A DNA stretch of 44,490 nucleotides. It comes from an uncultured cyanobacterium. Lineage in GTDB: Bacteria; Cyanobacteriota; Cyanobacteriia; CAKZMO01. This document shows, piece after piece, positions 16,843 through 25,034 of the stretch. A program made the translations under genes and the position numbers. The stretch covers positions 1 to 44,490 of the forward strand of contig CAKZMO010000656.1 in assembly GCA_937128595.1 (NCBI GenBank), written 5' to 3'. Each line of letters starts with the position of its first letter. Positions within the stretch are counted from its first letter, which is position 1. Below the pieces are notes generated by a model. The model saw only the letters and a list, made by a program, of their open reading frames with translations, ran no database searches and was not told the origin of the DNA.

Positions 16843-16876
16843 GGGGCGATCGCACAGTCTCGTTGGCGATCGCCCC
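16843..16876. terminator. HIP1-built inverted repeat between hisC and the glycosyltransferase gene
   Basis: GGGGCGATCGC pairs with GCGATCGCCCC (11 bp) over a 12-base loop, 33 bases past the hisC stop on the minus strand. No T-run follows. It may be an mRNA 3' stabiliser or weak terminator. Confidence 0.4.
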
Positions 16877-16908
16877 AAAATTATTCCCTTCACTGAGAAA
16901 TATAAACT

Positions 16909-17964
16909 CTACAGCATCGGAATCAGCGCATTCAGCAGCATTTGATTTTGCTCTTCAGTTCCAACTGTAATTCGCAGCTTGTTTTCCATGCCCGAATGGT
17001 TGAAATAGCGAACCAAAATGTCCTGCTCTTTCAGCCCTTGATACAACGCAGCAGCATTGGCATTAGGCGGAACGACAAACAAAAAGTTGGTCTGGGAGTC
17101 AGTGACCTGAAACCCTAAACGACGTAACTTTGAAGCCAGGGTCGCGCGCGATACCTTGACCTTTTCAGCACATTCATTCTTATAATTTTGGTCCCGAATG
17201 GCGGCAGCACCGACCAGACAGGCGATCGCATCAATGTTGTAGCTGTCTTTGACCTTGAAAAATCCGCTCAGTAGCTGAGGCTGGGCGATCGCAAACCCCA
17301 ATCGCAGTCCCGCCAGGGAATATCCTTTCGATAAGGTGCGGCTGATGATAACGTTCTCAAATTCGTGCACTAGCTCTAAAGCAGTGCTATCGGCAAAATC
17401 AACATAGGCCTCGTCAATCAGCAACACTCCCGTGAGACGTGACGCCAACTGCCGCAAATCCTCATTCGAGACGACATGACCAGAAGGACTGTTGGGAGAG
17501 GCGATAAACGTTACAGCTCCATCTGCCTCTACCAGAGCATCGATCGGCAGTCGATTCTCTTCAAGATACGGAACCTCAAATACAGTAGCAGGCTGAATCT
17601 CTGCCAGCGTTTTGTAGAGCACATAAGTTGGAGTTGGATAAACAACACCTCTCCGATCCCCTTCCGCACAAGAGCGGACGGCGAGGTTGAGAATTTCATC
17701 GCTGCCGTTCCCTGCCATAATCCAATCGAGGGGAACGGCAAACACATCGCTAATCGCCTGACGAAAGTCATCTGCATAGGGTGTCGGATAGCGACGGAGC
17801 CATTCTGCATCAAGGTTGCGCAACGTCTCCATCGCTCTCGGAGAAGGAGGGTAGGGGTTTTCGTTGGTATTTAGCTTGATGACTGGAGTTCCAGGACGCG
17901 GTTGCTCGCCCGGAATGTAGCCAGTCATCTCATCAACATTTGCTCGAAAATATGAGGTCTTCAT
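16909..17964 (-). CDS. hisC: Histidinol-phosphate aminotransferase
   Basis: PLP-dependent class II-type aminotransferase of histidine synthesis that converts imidazole-acetol phosphate to histidinol phosphate. Visible marks: IKLNTNENPYPPSP near the N-terminus, MAGNGSDEIL, FIASPNSPSGHVV, LLIDEAYVDFAD and the lysine motif SRTLSKGYSLAGLRLGF (Schiff-base lysine about residue 213). The length (351) is normal. Related aromatic or tyrosine aminotransferases share the fold, but the text fits HisC. No other his gene is adjacent, as usual in cyanobacteria. Confidence 0.92.
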   Translation of the reverse strand: MKTSYFRANVDEMTGYIPGEQPRPGTPVIKLNTNENPYPPSPRAMETLRNLDAEWLRRYPTPYADDFRQAISDVFAVPLDWIMAGNGSDEILNLAVRSCAEGDRRGVVYPTPTYVLYKTLAEIQPATVFEVPYLEENRLPIDALVEADGAVTFIASPNSPSGHVVSNEDLRQLASRLTGVLLIDEAYVDFADSTALELVHEFENVIISRTLSKGYSLAGLRLGFAIAQPQLLSGFFKVKDSYNIDAIACLVGAAAIRDQNYKNECAEKVKVSRATLASKLRRLGFQVTDSQTNFLFVVPPNANAAALYQGLKEQDILVRYFNHSGMENKLRITVGTEEQNQMLLNALIPML

Positions 17965-18124
17965 TATTGACGACTACGATTAGCAGCGCTGGTAAACAGA
18001 GGGAGAGAGAAAACGCCTTCTCAGCAATATGGCGCAGAGAGCTTACTTGAATTGGCGGATCTCTGAGGATTGTGACATGGATAATAATTGTAACAAGGCA
18101 AAGTTCAGAACTTAAGTGAGCACA

Positions 18125-18155
18125 GCGACCTGCAAATTTTGCGGGTCGTTTTTTT
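18125..18155 (+). terminator. Strong intrinsic terminator on + strand with no annotated gene upstream
   Basis: CGACCTGCAA pairs with TTGCGGGTCG (10 bp, one G-T wobble) over a 3-base loop, followed by seven T residues. The nearest upstream genes on this strand end more than 2.6 kb away, and hisC points the other way. It probably ends a short transcript starting just upstream, possibly from the GATAAT at 18080-18085. Confidence 0.7.
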
Positions 18156-18255
18156 GCTTTTTAGAAATTTAATAATAAGGCTTGCTACTTGAAAGCTGCC
18201 CCAATCTTTCATCGAGACAGCTTCTGTAGGTCTTTTGGTTTTGATATGAGGTCAA

Positions 18256-18337
18256 TGCGGATGGCGAGACTCGAACTCGCAAGGCCGAAGCCACACGCCC
18301 CTCAAGCGTGCGCGTATACCAATTCCGCCACATCCGC
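18256..18337 (-). tRNA. tRNA-Leu(GAG)
   Basis: Read on the minus strand: acceptor arm GCGGATG pairs with CATCCGC; the D-arm follows; the anticodon stem CACGC/GCGTG holds the loop TTGAGGG, giving anticodon GAG (Leu, CUC/CUU). A long variable arm (GGC-TTCG-GCC) typical of class II tRNAs and a GTTCGAGTC T-loop complete it. 82 nt including the A discriminator; the 3' CCA is not encoded. Confidence 0.96.
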
Positions 18338-18777
18338 GCATAAATGCTGAGTAACGACAACAGCGCACTTCAGCAATCCCAGTTAATAAGAATAACCCAT
18401 AATTGAGTTCTTGAGTCATCCTGCCACAAAATACAGCCATTCTCAATTTGGCGACTTGGCTATCTGGCTACGCTTCCGAGCTGCCCGCGAAAAAATGCGG
18501 ACTAATTAATGCAAGCCAGTTGGGGCTAGATCCGTCGGCTATCAGTCCTGAAAAGACTTGATCGTCTGTAGCCGACAATTGATTTGTGGTGTTGCGGTTA
18601 CGTTCCAAGGTCTATGAACAGGTTGGGGATCACAGCAAATCAAGTTTCGAAGAGACTGGCATCAGGGACTGAAATCCAACTGTTTTAGCCCTGACGGAGC
18701 TTTCACTGATCGGCCCAAAATTCATTTGCGGGCAGGAACAAACGGGTCTCCGAATTCTAGCCTGTCCCTCGGAGTTG
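18338..18777. other. Intergenic region between tRNA-Leu and GH57 gene
   Basis: 440 bp without a convincing ORF. It includes the tRNA-Leu promoter region (minus strand). A stem with arms GTCGGCTA (18534-18541) and TAGCCGAC (18569-18576) surrounds a 27-base loop that contains a GTC/GAC-type inner pairing. It lies downstream of the GH57 gene and could be part of its 3' end. Confidence 0.4.
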
Positions 18778-21450
18778 TTATGCTAGCTGATCAAGGAAGT
18801 AATGTACATCCAGCGCCAGCTTTTGCCCCACAAGGAGGAGCTTTTGCACTTGTATCAAAGGCAGACACTGAGTAGGGTCGCTCATCTGAGACGCCTCTAA
18901 CTTGCAGGCCAGCAGGTCGGGCAAAACGGTTATATGAATGTAGTCCCAGTATAGTTCTTGAGCACGGTCGAGAGTCACTCCAATTTGCAGGCGATCGCCC
19001 AAATCAATCAGCTGATACACACAATCAATCCAGGCATCCAAAAGATCAGCATCATGGCTTGCTGCTTCATCGTGAATTACATGCCAGAGCGATTGTAAAA
19101 TCAGCGTTTCAATCAGCTGACGAGCCTGGGGCAGATTGAGATTGCAGTTGAGGTAACGCGCTTCGTTGGCGATCGCCCCTAGCTCTGTCAAATATTTCAA
19201 GCCTTGCTGATGGGGCATTTCAGAGTCTACTAAGTCTCGCTCTAGCATCCGCAGAGCATTCGTGACTTTTTGCCCAATTGCAATTTCAGCCGCGACCTGA
19301 AGCTCCTTAGGAGTATCGAGATGATCGCGGTGGAACGCCATCAGCATACTGTAGTTGTCGTGATAAACCTGGGTATACAGCTGATCAAGATGCACCAGCG
19401 TATTTTGGCTGAGCAATGCCATGAGTCGATGGCGCTCTTCGGCAAACAAATTCTGAAGGTTATAGGAGCGATTGCCCAGAACCTGATTCATACACAAGAT
19501 CATCTGTGCAATGTTGCCCTGAGCCAGCATCTCAAAAAGGCGATCGCGAGCCTGGGTATAGGCTAGCCGTCCGGAGAAGGGCTTGATGCAGCAGTGGAAG
19601 TCCCAGCCGCCCAGATGAAAAACCCCGAACACCAAGTTAGCGCTTTCTTGAGTGATGTCAGACGTCAGCTGAAGCTGACCAACAGCAAGGGTCAGAGGGC
19701 CAATACGTTGGAGCTGATAATCCAATTGATGCGCCCAGTAGCAATAGACTCGCTGCTCTACTGCATAGGTTTCGAACAGTGAACTGATGGCATAGTGAGC
19801 CACGATTTGCTCCAGATCCAAACGAGAGGGCAGCACCAACTGCTCGTAAATATCAGCTCCATTCGCGAACTGTTCAACATTACTCGGAGCTGCTGCAAGC
19901 CACTGCACAAACTCAGGCTCCAGTTGCTGTCCTGAAACTTCTTCGGCCAGCTCAATCGCCCGAGAAGCATAGCGGAGAATTTGCACCCCTTCTGGACGAG
20001 AAATTTCGTCAAAAAACCAGCCACAACTGGTATACATCAACAACGTCTGACGCTGCATTTCCAGCAAACGTAGCGCGTCCGTGCGTTCGTTTTGGCTCAG
20101 CGGATACGATTGATGTCGCTCTAGAAACTGCTGTATCTGATCGGGATGGCGATCGCGAATTACGTCAACATACTCATCTCTCGCCGCCCACGGATCACGA
20201 AGCAGCAAACCTCCTGCCGATTCGAAAAGCAAGGATAGGCGATCGCGCAGCTGATCTAGAGCATTTCGCAGAGGTCGCCGCCACTGCTGGTTCCACAGTC
20301 CGCCGCCGCCGCAACCACAATCGTCTTGCCAGCGATCGACCCCATGTGAGCAGCTCCAAGCCGTGACAGGCTTCAGCTCTACTTCCCAGGTCGGGGACGA
20401 CAAACTCAGATAATGGGCATAGTTTGTGACAATCCAACCCCGCTGAGGGAATTCCTCTAGCAGGGAATAGGCCAATGCCTTCTCAGCGCCCTTTTTGTGG
20501 TGCCCAAAAGTTTCGCCATCCGTCGCCACCGAAATCAACTGGGCACTCCGATGGTTTCCGCGCACAGCCTGACTGATACGCCCTGCGAAATGATTGGCAC
20601 TATCAAGAACATCGTTGAAGCCCATATCGCGAGAAATGGGGCCGTCGTAGAAAAAGATATCGATGAAGTCACGATGGCGATCGCCACCCGGCAAAAAGCA
20701 TCGATAAGGACGAATCGGGTCTATCTGTCCGCCCCCAACTTCTATCCAAGATGACAGGTCTTCCTCGGGTGAAGCGATTTCGAGCTGTCCGTCAGACGGC
20801 AACGGACGACAGCGTTGTGCCTGAGAAGGAGCCAAAATGATGAATCGGATCCCCTCTTCGACCAAAATACGCAGAGTCGCGTAGTCTACAGCGGTTTCTG
20901 CGAGCCACATGCCCTCAGGCATTCGCCCAAATCTCTGGCGAAAATCTTCCTTGCCCCAACGAATTTGAGTGCGTTTATCTTTCTCATTCGCCAAAGGCAA
21001 GATGATGTGGTTGTAAACCTGAGCGATCGCATTTCCATGCCCATTGAGGCGATCGCAGCTGAGCCGATCCGCGTCCAAAATTCGCTGATAGACCTCGAAA
21101 TCATGCCGCTCTAGCCAACTCATCAGAGTCGGCCCCATGTTGAAGCTCAGATACTCAAAGTTATTGACAATTCCGATCAGCTCACCTTGATCGTTGAGGA
21201 TGCGGGCAAAAGCATTCGGACGATAGCACTCGTGGTGAATCCGCTCGTTCCAATCATGAAACGGAGAAGCGCTCGGCTGGCGCTCAATCGCGTCAAGATA
21301 GGGATTCTCGCGAGGAGGCTGATAAAAATGACCGTGAACCGTGACGTAAATACCTGTGGCGATCGCTCCTGATACGGCGGTCTGAGCGTCAGACTCAGAG
21401 ATCATCCCTGAAGGATTCACATCTACAGGCCGTGAAGATTGAATTTGCAT
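18778..21450 (-). CDS. Glycoside hydrolase family 57 protein with DUF3536
   Basis: 890 residues. GH57 motifs are visible: HGHFYQPPREN (motif 1), GMWLAETAVDYATL with the likely nucleophile Glu (motif 3), and SVATDGETFGHHKKGAE with the likely acid/base Asp (motif 4). The second half matches the helical DUF3536 region that accompanies these enzymes in cyanobacteria. GH57 members act on alpha-glucans (amylase, branching enzyme, amylopullulanase), so a role in glycogen or starch-like glucan metabolism is likely; substrate and product are not shown by sequence. There is no signal peptide, so it should be cytoplasmic. Three direct repeats lie 150-200 bp upstream of its start. Confidence 0.9.
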   Translation of the reverse strand: MQIQSSRPVDVNPSGMISESDAQTAVSGAIATGIYVTVHGHFYQPPRENPYLDAIERQPSASPFHDWNERIHHECYRPNAFARILNDQGELIGIVNNFEYLSFNMGPTLMSWLERHDFEVYQRILDADRLSCDRLNGHGNAIAQVYNHIILPLANEKDKRTQIRWGKEDFRQRFGRMPEGMWLAETAVDYATLRILVEEGIRFIILAPSQAQRCRPLPSDGQLEIASPEEDLSSWIEVGGGQIDPIRPYRCFLPGGDRHRDFIDIFFYDGPISRDMGFNDVLDSANHFAGRISQAVRGNHRSAQLISVATDGETFGHHKKGAEKALAYSLLEEFPQRGWIVTNYAHYLSLSSPTWEVELKPVTAWSCSHGVDRWQDDCGCGGGGLWNQQWRRPLRNALDQLRDRLSLLFESAGGLLLRDPWAARDEYVDVIRDRHPDQIQQFLERHQSYPLSQNERTDALRLLEMQRQTLLMYTSCGWFFDEISRPEGVQILRYASRAIELAEEVSGQQLEPEFVQWLAAAPSNVEQFANGADIYEQLVLPSRLDLEQIVAHYAISSLFETYAVEQRVYCYWAHQLDYQLQRIGPLTLAVGQLQLTSDITQESANLVFGVFHLGGWDFHCCIKPFSGRLAYTQARDRLFEMLAQGNIAQMILCMNQVLGNRSYNLQNLFAEERHRLMALLSQNTLVHLDQLYTQVYHDNYSMLMAFHRDHLDTPKELQVAAEIAIGQKVTNALRMLERDLVDSEMPHQQGLKYLTELGAIANEARYLNCNLNLPQARQLIETLILQSLWHVIHDEAASHDADLLDAWIDCVYQLIDLGDRLQIGVTLDRAQELYWDYIHITVLPDLLACKLEASQMSDPTQCLPLIQVQKLLLVGQKLALDVHYFLDQLA

Positions 21451-21603
21451 AATTTAGCAGCGAAGAAATAGCAGCGAAAAAAATGGGTTAAACGACACAG
21501 CATCACTACTGATTCAATAACAAGAGCAGAGCACAGGGAATCGCTTCATACTGCCGAAAGTTGCTCAACACTCAATTTCTCAAGCTCAATACTTAAATAC
21601 TAC

Positions 21604-21651
21604 GGGGATCACTCATTGCGTTGGGGATCACTAAATCTTATTGGGATCACT
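21604..21651. promoter_or_regulatory. Three GGGATCACT direct repeats upstream of GH57 gene
   Basis: GGGGATCACT at 21604 and 21623 and TGGGATCACT at 21642 are spaced 19 bp apart, close to two helical turns. They lie in the 343-bp gap between the GH57 start (21450) and the end of the next minus-strand gene (21794). Same-face spacing fits a regulator binding array; a chance or decayed tandem repeat remains possible. The rest of the gap shows nothing else. Confidence 0.45.
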
Positions 21652-21793
21652 GCATTTCAGGTTGGAGAATTCGAGTTCTGACGTGTAAAGTTCAGCTCTT
21701 CGAACGACATAATAAAGCTCACACAACGAAGCTCATACAGTAGAGACCAAATCTAACTCTGGGACATCGCCGCTGTAATCCTTGGTGCGATGA

Positions 21794-22540
21794 TTACTGC
21801 AGTAATCGAAATGAATCAAAGTACGGTGCGACCCAGTCAGGTGCAATGATGTCAGGAGGCTCTAGCGAGAGTGTGCTGAATAGCGCGAATGGACTCAAGA
21901 ACACGCCCAAAAAATAGAATTGTTCGTCCACAACATAGGCTCGCATAATATTGAGTGAGGCGCGATCGCGGCCTTCAACTTCCAAGCCTCGATATCCGTC
22001 AAGTTCGAGGGCTCGCGGCGATGTCACGTCATTCCCACTAGCAAAACTCAACAAAAATCCATTCAGCGCTCGATCAACAGCACCAGGAGTCGTGAGTTCT
22101 CCAGCAAACTCTGCATAACCCACGACAAGAATCGCTAGTTGATTGTCTTCTTCGACCCGGATCTGCACATACATTGCTCCATCGTTCAAGAATTCATCTT
22201 GAGGGAGTGGCTGAGCCACAGGAGGACTCGGCATCTGCACCGCAAATCCGTCTAACTCCGCAATGAACTCGTAAGACAGCACATCAGCAACATCAGGCAA
22301 GCTTTGGGCAAAGCTTGTAGGCGTAGACTGTTGGGCGATCGCCATCCCATCCCTCAAAACGATCTGCTCAACAAAACCTAAATCCTCGCTGTACAAGCTG
22401 TCTTGAAAAATGGTTCGATTTAGAGCTAAGCCTCCATCGTTCTGCAGTCCCGCATGAGCATCACACGGCTCAGAAAAAGAGAAGCCCAACACAACACCAA
22501 CCCAACATGTCAACTGACCCAATTGAGCTTGCATAAGCAT
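21794..22540 (-). CDS. Hypothetical protein, probably exported, PsbP/DUF1795-like ending
   Basis: 248 residues. The N-terminus has a short hydrophobic stretch (LTCWVGVVLGFSFS) that may be a weak signal peptide. The later part (YEFIAELDGFAVQMPSPPV, then DGYRGLEVEGRDRASLNIMRAYVVDEQFYFLGV) has the strand pattern seen in PsbP-like/DUF1795 folds of cyanobacterial periplasmic or lumenal proteins: a target sequence, a GYxG turn and an R-x-YVV-x4-FYxL strand. This is inference by shape. It has its own upstream gap and no obvious partner. Confidence 0.6.
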   Translation of the reverse strand: MLMQAQLGQLTCWVGVVLGFSFSEPCDAHAGLQNDGGLALNRTIFQDSLYSEDLGFVEQIVLRDGMAIAQQSTPTSFAQSLPDVADVLSYEFIAELDGFAVQMPSPPVAQPLPQDEFLNDGAMYVQIRVEEDNQLAILVVGYAEFAGELTTPGAVDRALNGFLLSFASGNDVTSPRALELDGYRGLEVEGRDRASLNIMRAYVVDEQFYFLGVFLSPFALFSTLSLEPPDIIAPDWVAPYFDSFRLLQ

Positions 22541-22721
22541 TTCCCCGTTATTAGAACATCAACCCCGTTCACGCCACGATAAGAACCCTCTATCGTCTCC
22601 TCAGCTCCTGTGAAATGGAGCCATACTCAATAGACTCACACCTCTATCCTGCATCACCTGAAAGGAACCCTGATAGGGTAAATGCTAAGGATTTGCCCAT
22701 ACCTATTTTGGCTATAGACTC

Positions 22722-22946
22722 ATGACCATTTCCAAAACCGAAGCAAAACAACTCCTCGAACGCCTAGTCTTCGACTACGAACGCCCTCAAGACTGGGTTC
22801 AGGACATCTGGGGCCTAAGTCCAACCCTGGGTGAAAATGCTGCCAAAATGCTCGAAGTTTTTGATGCACTCATAGAATGCTGCCCCGAAGAAAAATTGGA
22901 AAACTTGCTACAGATGTTTTATCGAGAGCAGGCTGAAAATAACTAA
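22722..22946 (+). CDS. Small conserved-looking hypothetical protein, 74 aa
   Basis: An acidic, helix-forming protein (MTISKTEAKQLLERLVFDYERPQDW... then KMLEVFDALIECCPEEKLENLLQMF). Its composition is clearly protein-like, with charged heptad-type spacing and conserved-looking aromatic residues. There is no known domain that I recognise, no membrane segment and no clear Shine-Dalgarno. A small perfect inverted repeat, TGAGTAC-TT-GTACTCA, follows 4 bases after the stop. It is convergent with the next gene. Confidence 0.55.
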   Translation: MTISKTEAKQLLERLVFDYERPQDWVQDIWGLSPTLGENAAKMLEVFDALIECCPEEKLENLLQMFYREQAENN

Positions 22947-23201
22947 ACCCTGAGTACTTGTACTCAACATTTGTGCGCAACGCTAGATAACAGAATATTG
23001 CAGAAGCACCGCAAAAACACGGTGAAAAGTGGGCACATAGTGCGTGTGGGCACCCAAATCGCAGCTCTTGCACTGAAGCCCCCCGTAATATCACTGAAAC
23101 CCTTACTTCACAGGACTTTGAGGCAAAATCTTTATGGTAAATTCACAATAAGCCAAAATCGACGAAAATTGTATCTTTTATCACCAAGAGATAGCCGTAT
23201 T

Positions 23202-23675
23202 TCACGCAAGGTCTGGTGGAGGGGAAATTGGCCTCTGTCCCTTTTGGTAAGTCTGTTTGAGCAGTTCTTGGAGATTAGCCCGCGTCACCTCTGTTCCGTC
23301 TTTGAGGTTGTCGGGTGTCTCAAAAAAGACTGTTCCATCGACTGTCTTCATCGCTAGCATTTGGAATAGGATATGTATAACAGGGATGGGTAGGGCTACG
23401 ATCTGAGGATTATTCGGATTTTGAGTGCCTGCCTTTGCGTCCGCCAATGTGGGATACGCATAAACAACACTTTTTGCCATGGATGGCTGCGTCCGGTTGG
23501 TTAATGATGTAATCACCCAACCGCGATCGAGAGTCTGCAGCACGTAGTACTGAGAATGCCGGAGTCGCTCGGCAATTTGCTTCAATGCAGGGGCGATCGC
23601 CCGGATAAGGTTGGCCGTCGTGCCATCCTGGGGTGCATTATCGACGAGTTCTTGTATCTGTTTGTCTAGTTCCAT
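23202..23675 (-). CDS. Hypothetical cytoplasmic protein, ~157 aa
   Basis: The track starts at a TTG (23687). The ATG at 23675 (MELDKQIQELVDNAPQDG) looks better, with GAG about 10 bases upstream. The sequence combines an N-terminal helix, a beta part (YYVLQTLDRGWVITSLTNR, KSVVYAYPTLADAKAG) and a proline-rich end. I do not recognise a named domain. It is divergent from hetZ, with a 177-bp gap between the two starts, so the two could share regulation. Confidence 0.6.
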   Translation of the reverse strand: MELDKQIQELVDNAPQDGTTANLIRAIAPALKQIAERLRHSQYYVLQTLDRGWVITSLTNRTQPSMAKSVVYAYPTLADAKAGTQNPNNPQIVALPIPVIHILFQMLAMKTVDGTVFFETPDNLKDGTEVTRANLQELLKQTYQKGQRPISPPPDLA

Positions 23676-23852
23676 ACCTAATCTCAAATCTCATTAGAGT
23701 CGTTTAGTTGTTTCTCTCAACAAGCCGAAGGCTCAAGATGCGGGAAGGGTAGATGCGCTGAGGTAGGGGTCATGCGTCATGCCAGCCTGCGTGTTAACTC
23801 AGTCTAGACCGTCATCAATCTATTGCAGTCAAACGTAAGGTGGTAAGACACT

Positions 23853-25034
23853 GTGATCACAGCCAAACGTCAGGAAGAAAATATCGATAGCGCCGAGACC
23901 TTGTCAGAGTTGCTCTGTGGCGAGCTTCAGCACTCCACTCGTGCATCCTACAAGCACTGTCGGGAAGTTGCTGCTCGCTTGGCCAAAGAAGTCGCTCGGA
24001 TTTGCAGAGAAAGTCAGCGCATCCAAGATTCTGGAGAAGTAGAAACTTGGATGGTCGATTTAGCTCGACTGCGACTGAAACAGTGCCTCAAGTATTACAA
24101 CCTTGGTTCACGCCAGGGTCGGATTGATCTACACAGCACTCTGAGTGCCGTCGTTTATCGGTATATTACTCCGCCCCAGGTGCAGTCCAGCTACCAAGCT
24201 CGTCTTAACTTGATTGAGGATTTTCTGCAAAATTTCTACGTGGAATCCTTGAACGCATTTCGTCGAGAAAACGTACTCGATGGAAGCTACTGTCCGCGAT
24301 CGCTGCTTGAGCTTGCAGAATATATGGCGTTTACAGAACGCTATGGCAAACGCCGCATTCCCTTACCTCGCCGCCGCAGTCAGCAGCTCATCATTCTAAG
24401 AGCACAAACGTTTTCACGACAGCAGCCGCCGGAAACCATGGTGGACATCGAGCAAGCTGCCGAAGGATCTTCTCCTGACTCCGACCAAAGCTGGAGCACT
24501 GCCCCCATCCAACAAGTGCGAGATCAAATGGTCGCACTCGATGTAGAACCTGCTGAAAACTCGCTTCGCGATGTCGTTGTTGAAAAATTGTTAGCTTACT
24601 TAGAAGACAAACAGCAAGAAGACTGTGCCGATTACTTTGTTTTGCGCTTGCAAGATTTACCCGCTAACGAAATCGAAGCTATTTTGGAGCTCACTCCACG
24701 GGAGCGTGACTATCTCCAGCAACGATTCAAATATCACCTGATTCGATTTGCTTTATCTCATCAGTGGGAATTGGTGCATCAATGGCTGGAAGCCGATTTA
24801 GAGCATAATTTTGGGCTCACTCCGCTCCAATGGGAGTACTTCCTAGCAAAGATTACAGACGAGCAACGCTTGCTGCTAGAACTGAAACAGAAAAACGAAA
24901 GCGACCGGGCGATCGCACAGCAACTGGGATGTACAACCACCCAAGCCCATAAAAAGTGGTCAAAGCTACTGGAAAAAGCTTGGGAGATCCGCAACAATTT
25001 ACTATCCGGAGCGGAGACTTTACCCCATGAATAG
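23853..25034 (+). CDS. hetZ: HetZ, filament/heterocyst development regulator
   Basis: 393 residues with text highly characteristic of HetZ: LARLRLKQCLKYYNLGSRQGRIDLHSTLSA, VYRYITPPQ, YMAFTERYGKRRIPLPRRRSQQLIILRAQTFSRQQPPET, LQDLPANEIEAILELTPRERDYLQQRFKYHLIRFAL. In Anabaena/Nostoc, HetZ is a DNA-binding regulator needed early in heterocyst differentiation, and it is conserved among filamentous cyanobacteria, including some without heterocysts. The C-terminus has a helix-turn-helix-like segment (SDRAIAQQLGCTTTQAHKKWSKLLEKAW) resembling sigma-region 4/LuxR-type helices. The start is a GTG with AAGGTGG about 10 bases upstream. Its last 8 bases overlap patU. I do not see a clear HetR-type inverted repeat in the 165-bp upstream gap. 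Confidence 0.92.
   Translation: MITAKRQEENIDSAETLSELLCGELQHSTRASYKHCREVAARLAKEVARICRESQRIQDSGEVETWMVDLARLRLKQCLKYYNLGSRQGRIDLHSTLSAVVYRYITPPQVQSSYQARLNLIEDFLQNFYVESLNAFRRENVLDGSYCPRSLLELAEYMAFTERYGKRRIPLPRRRSQQLIILRAQTFSRQQPPETMVDIEQAAEGSSPDSDQSWSTAPIQQVRDQMVALDVEPAENSLRDVVVEKLLAYLEDKQQEDCADYFVLRLQDLPANEIEAILELTPRERDYLQQRFKYHLIRFALSHQWELVHQWLEADLEHNFGLTPLQWEYFLAKITDEQRLLLELKQKNESDRAIAQQLGCTTTQAHKKWSKLLEKAWEIRNNLLSGAETLPHE

Noticed and set aside
18092-18155. Identification of the candidate small RNA as Yfr1
   Set aside because: The conserved ACTCCTCACAC core is absent on both strands.
18169-18446. Two minus-strand ORFs of 63-64 codons
   Set aside because: Both run across the tRNA-Leu gene.
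23688-23852. HetR-type operator upstream of hetZ
   Set aside because: No inverted repeat resembling the known GAGGGGTCTAACCCCTC-type site is present; GAGGTAGGGGTCA is only a partial likeness.
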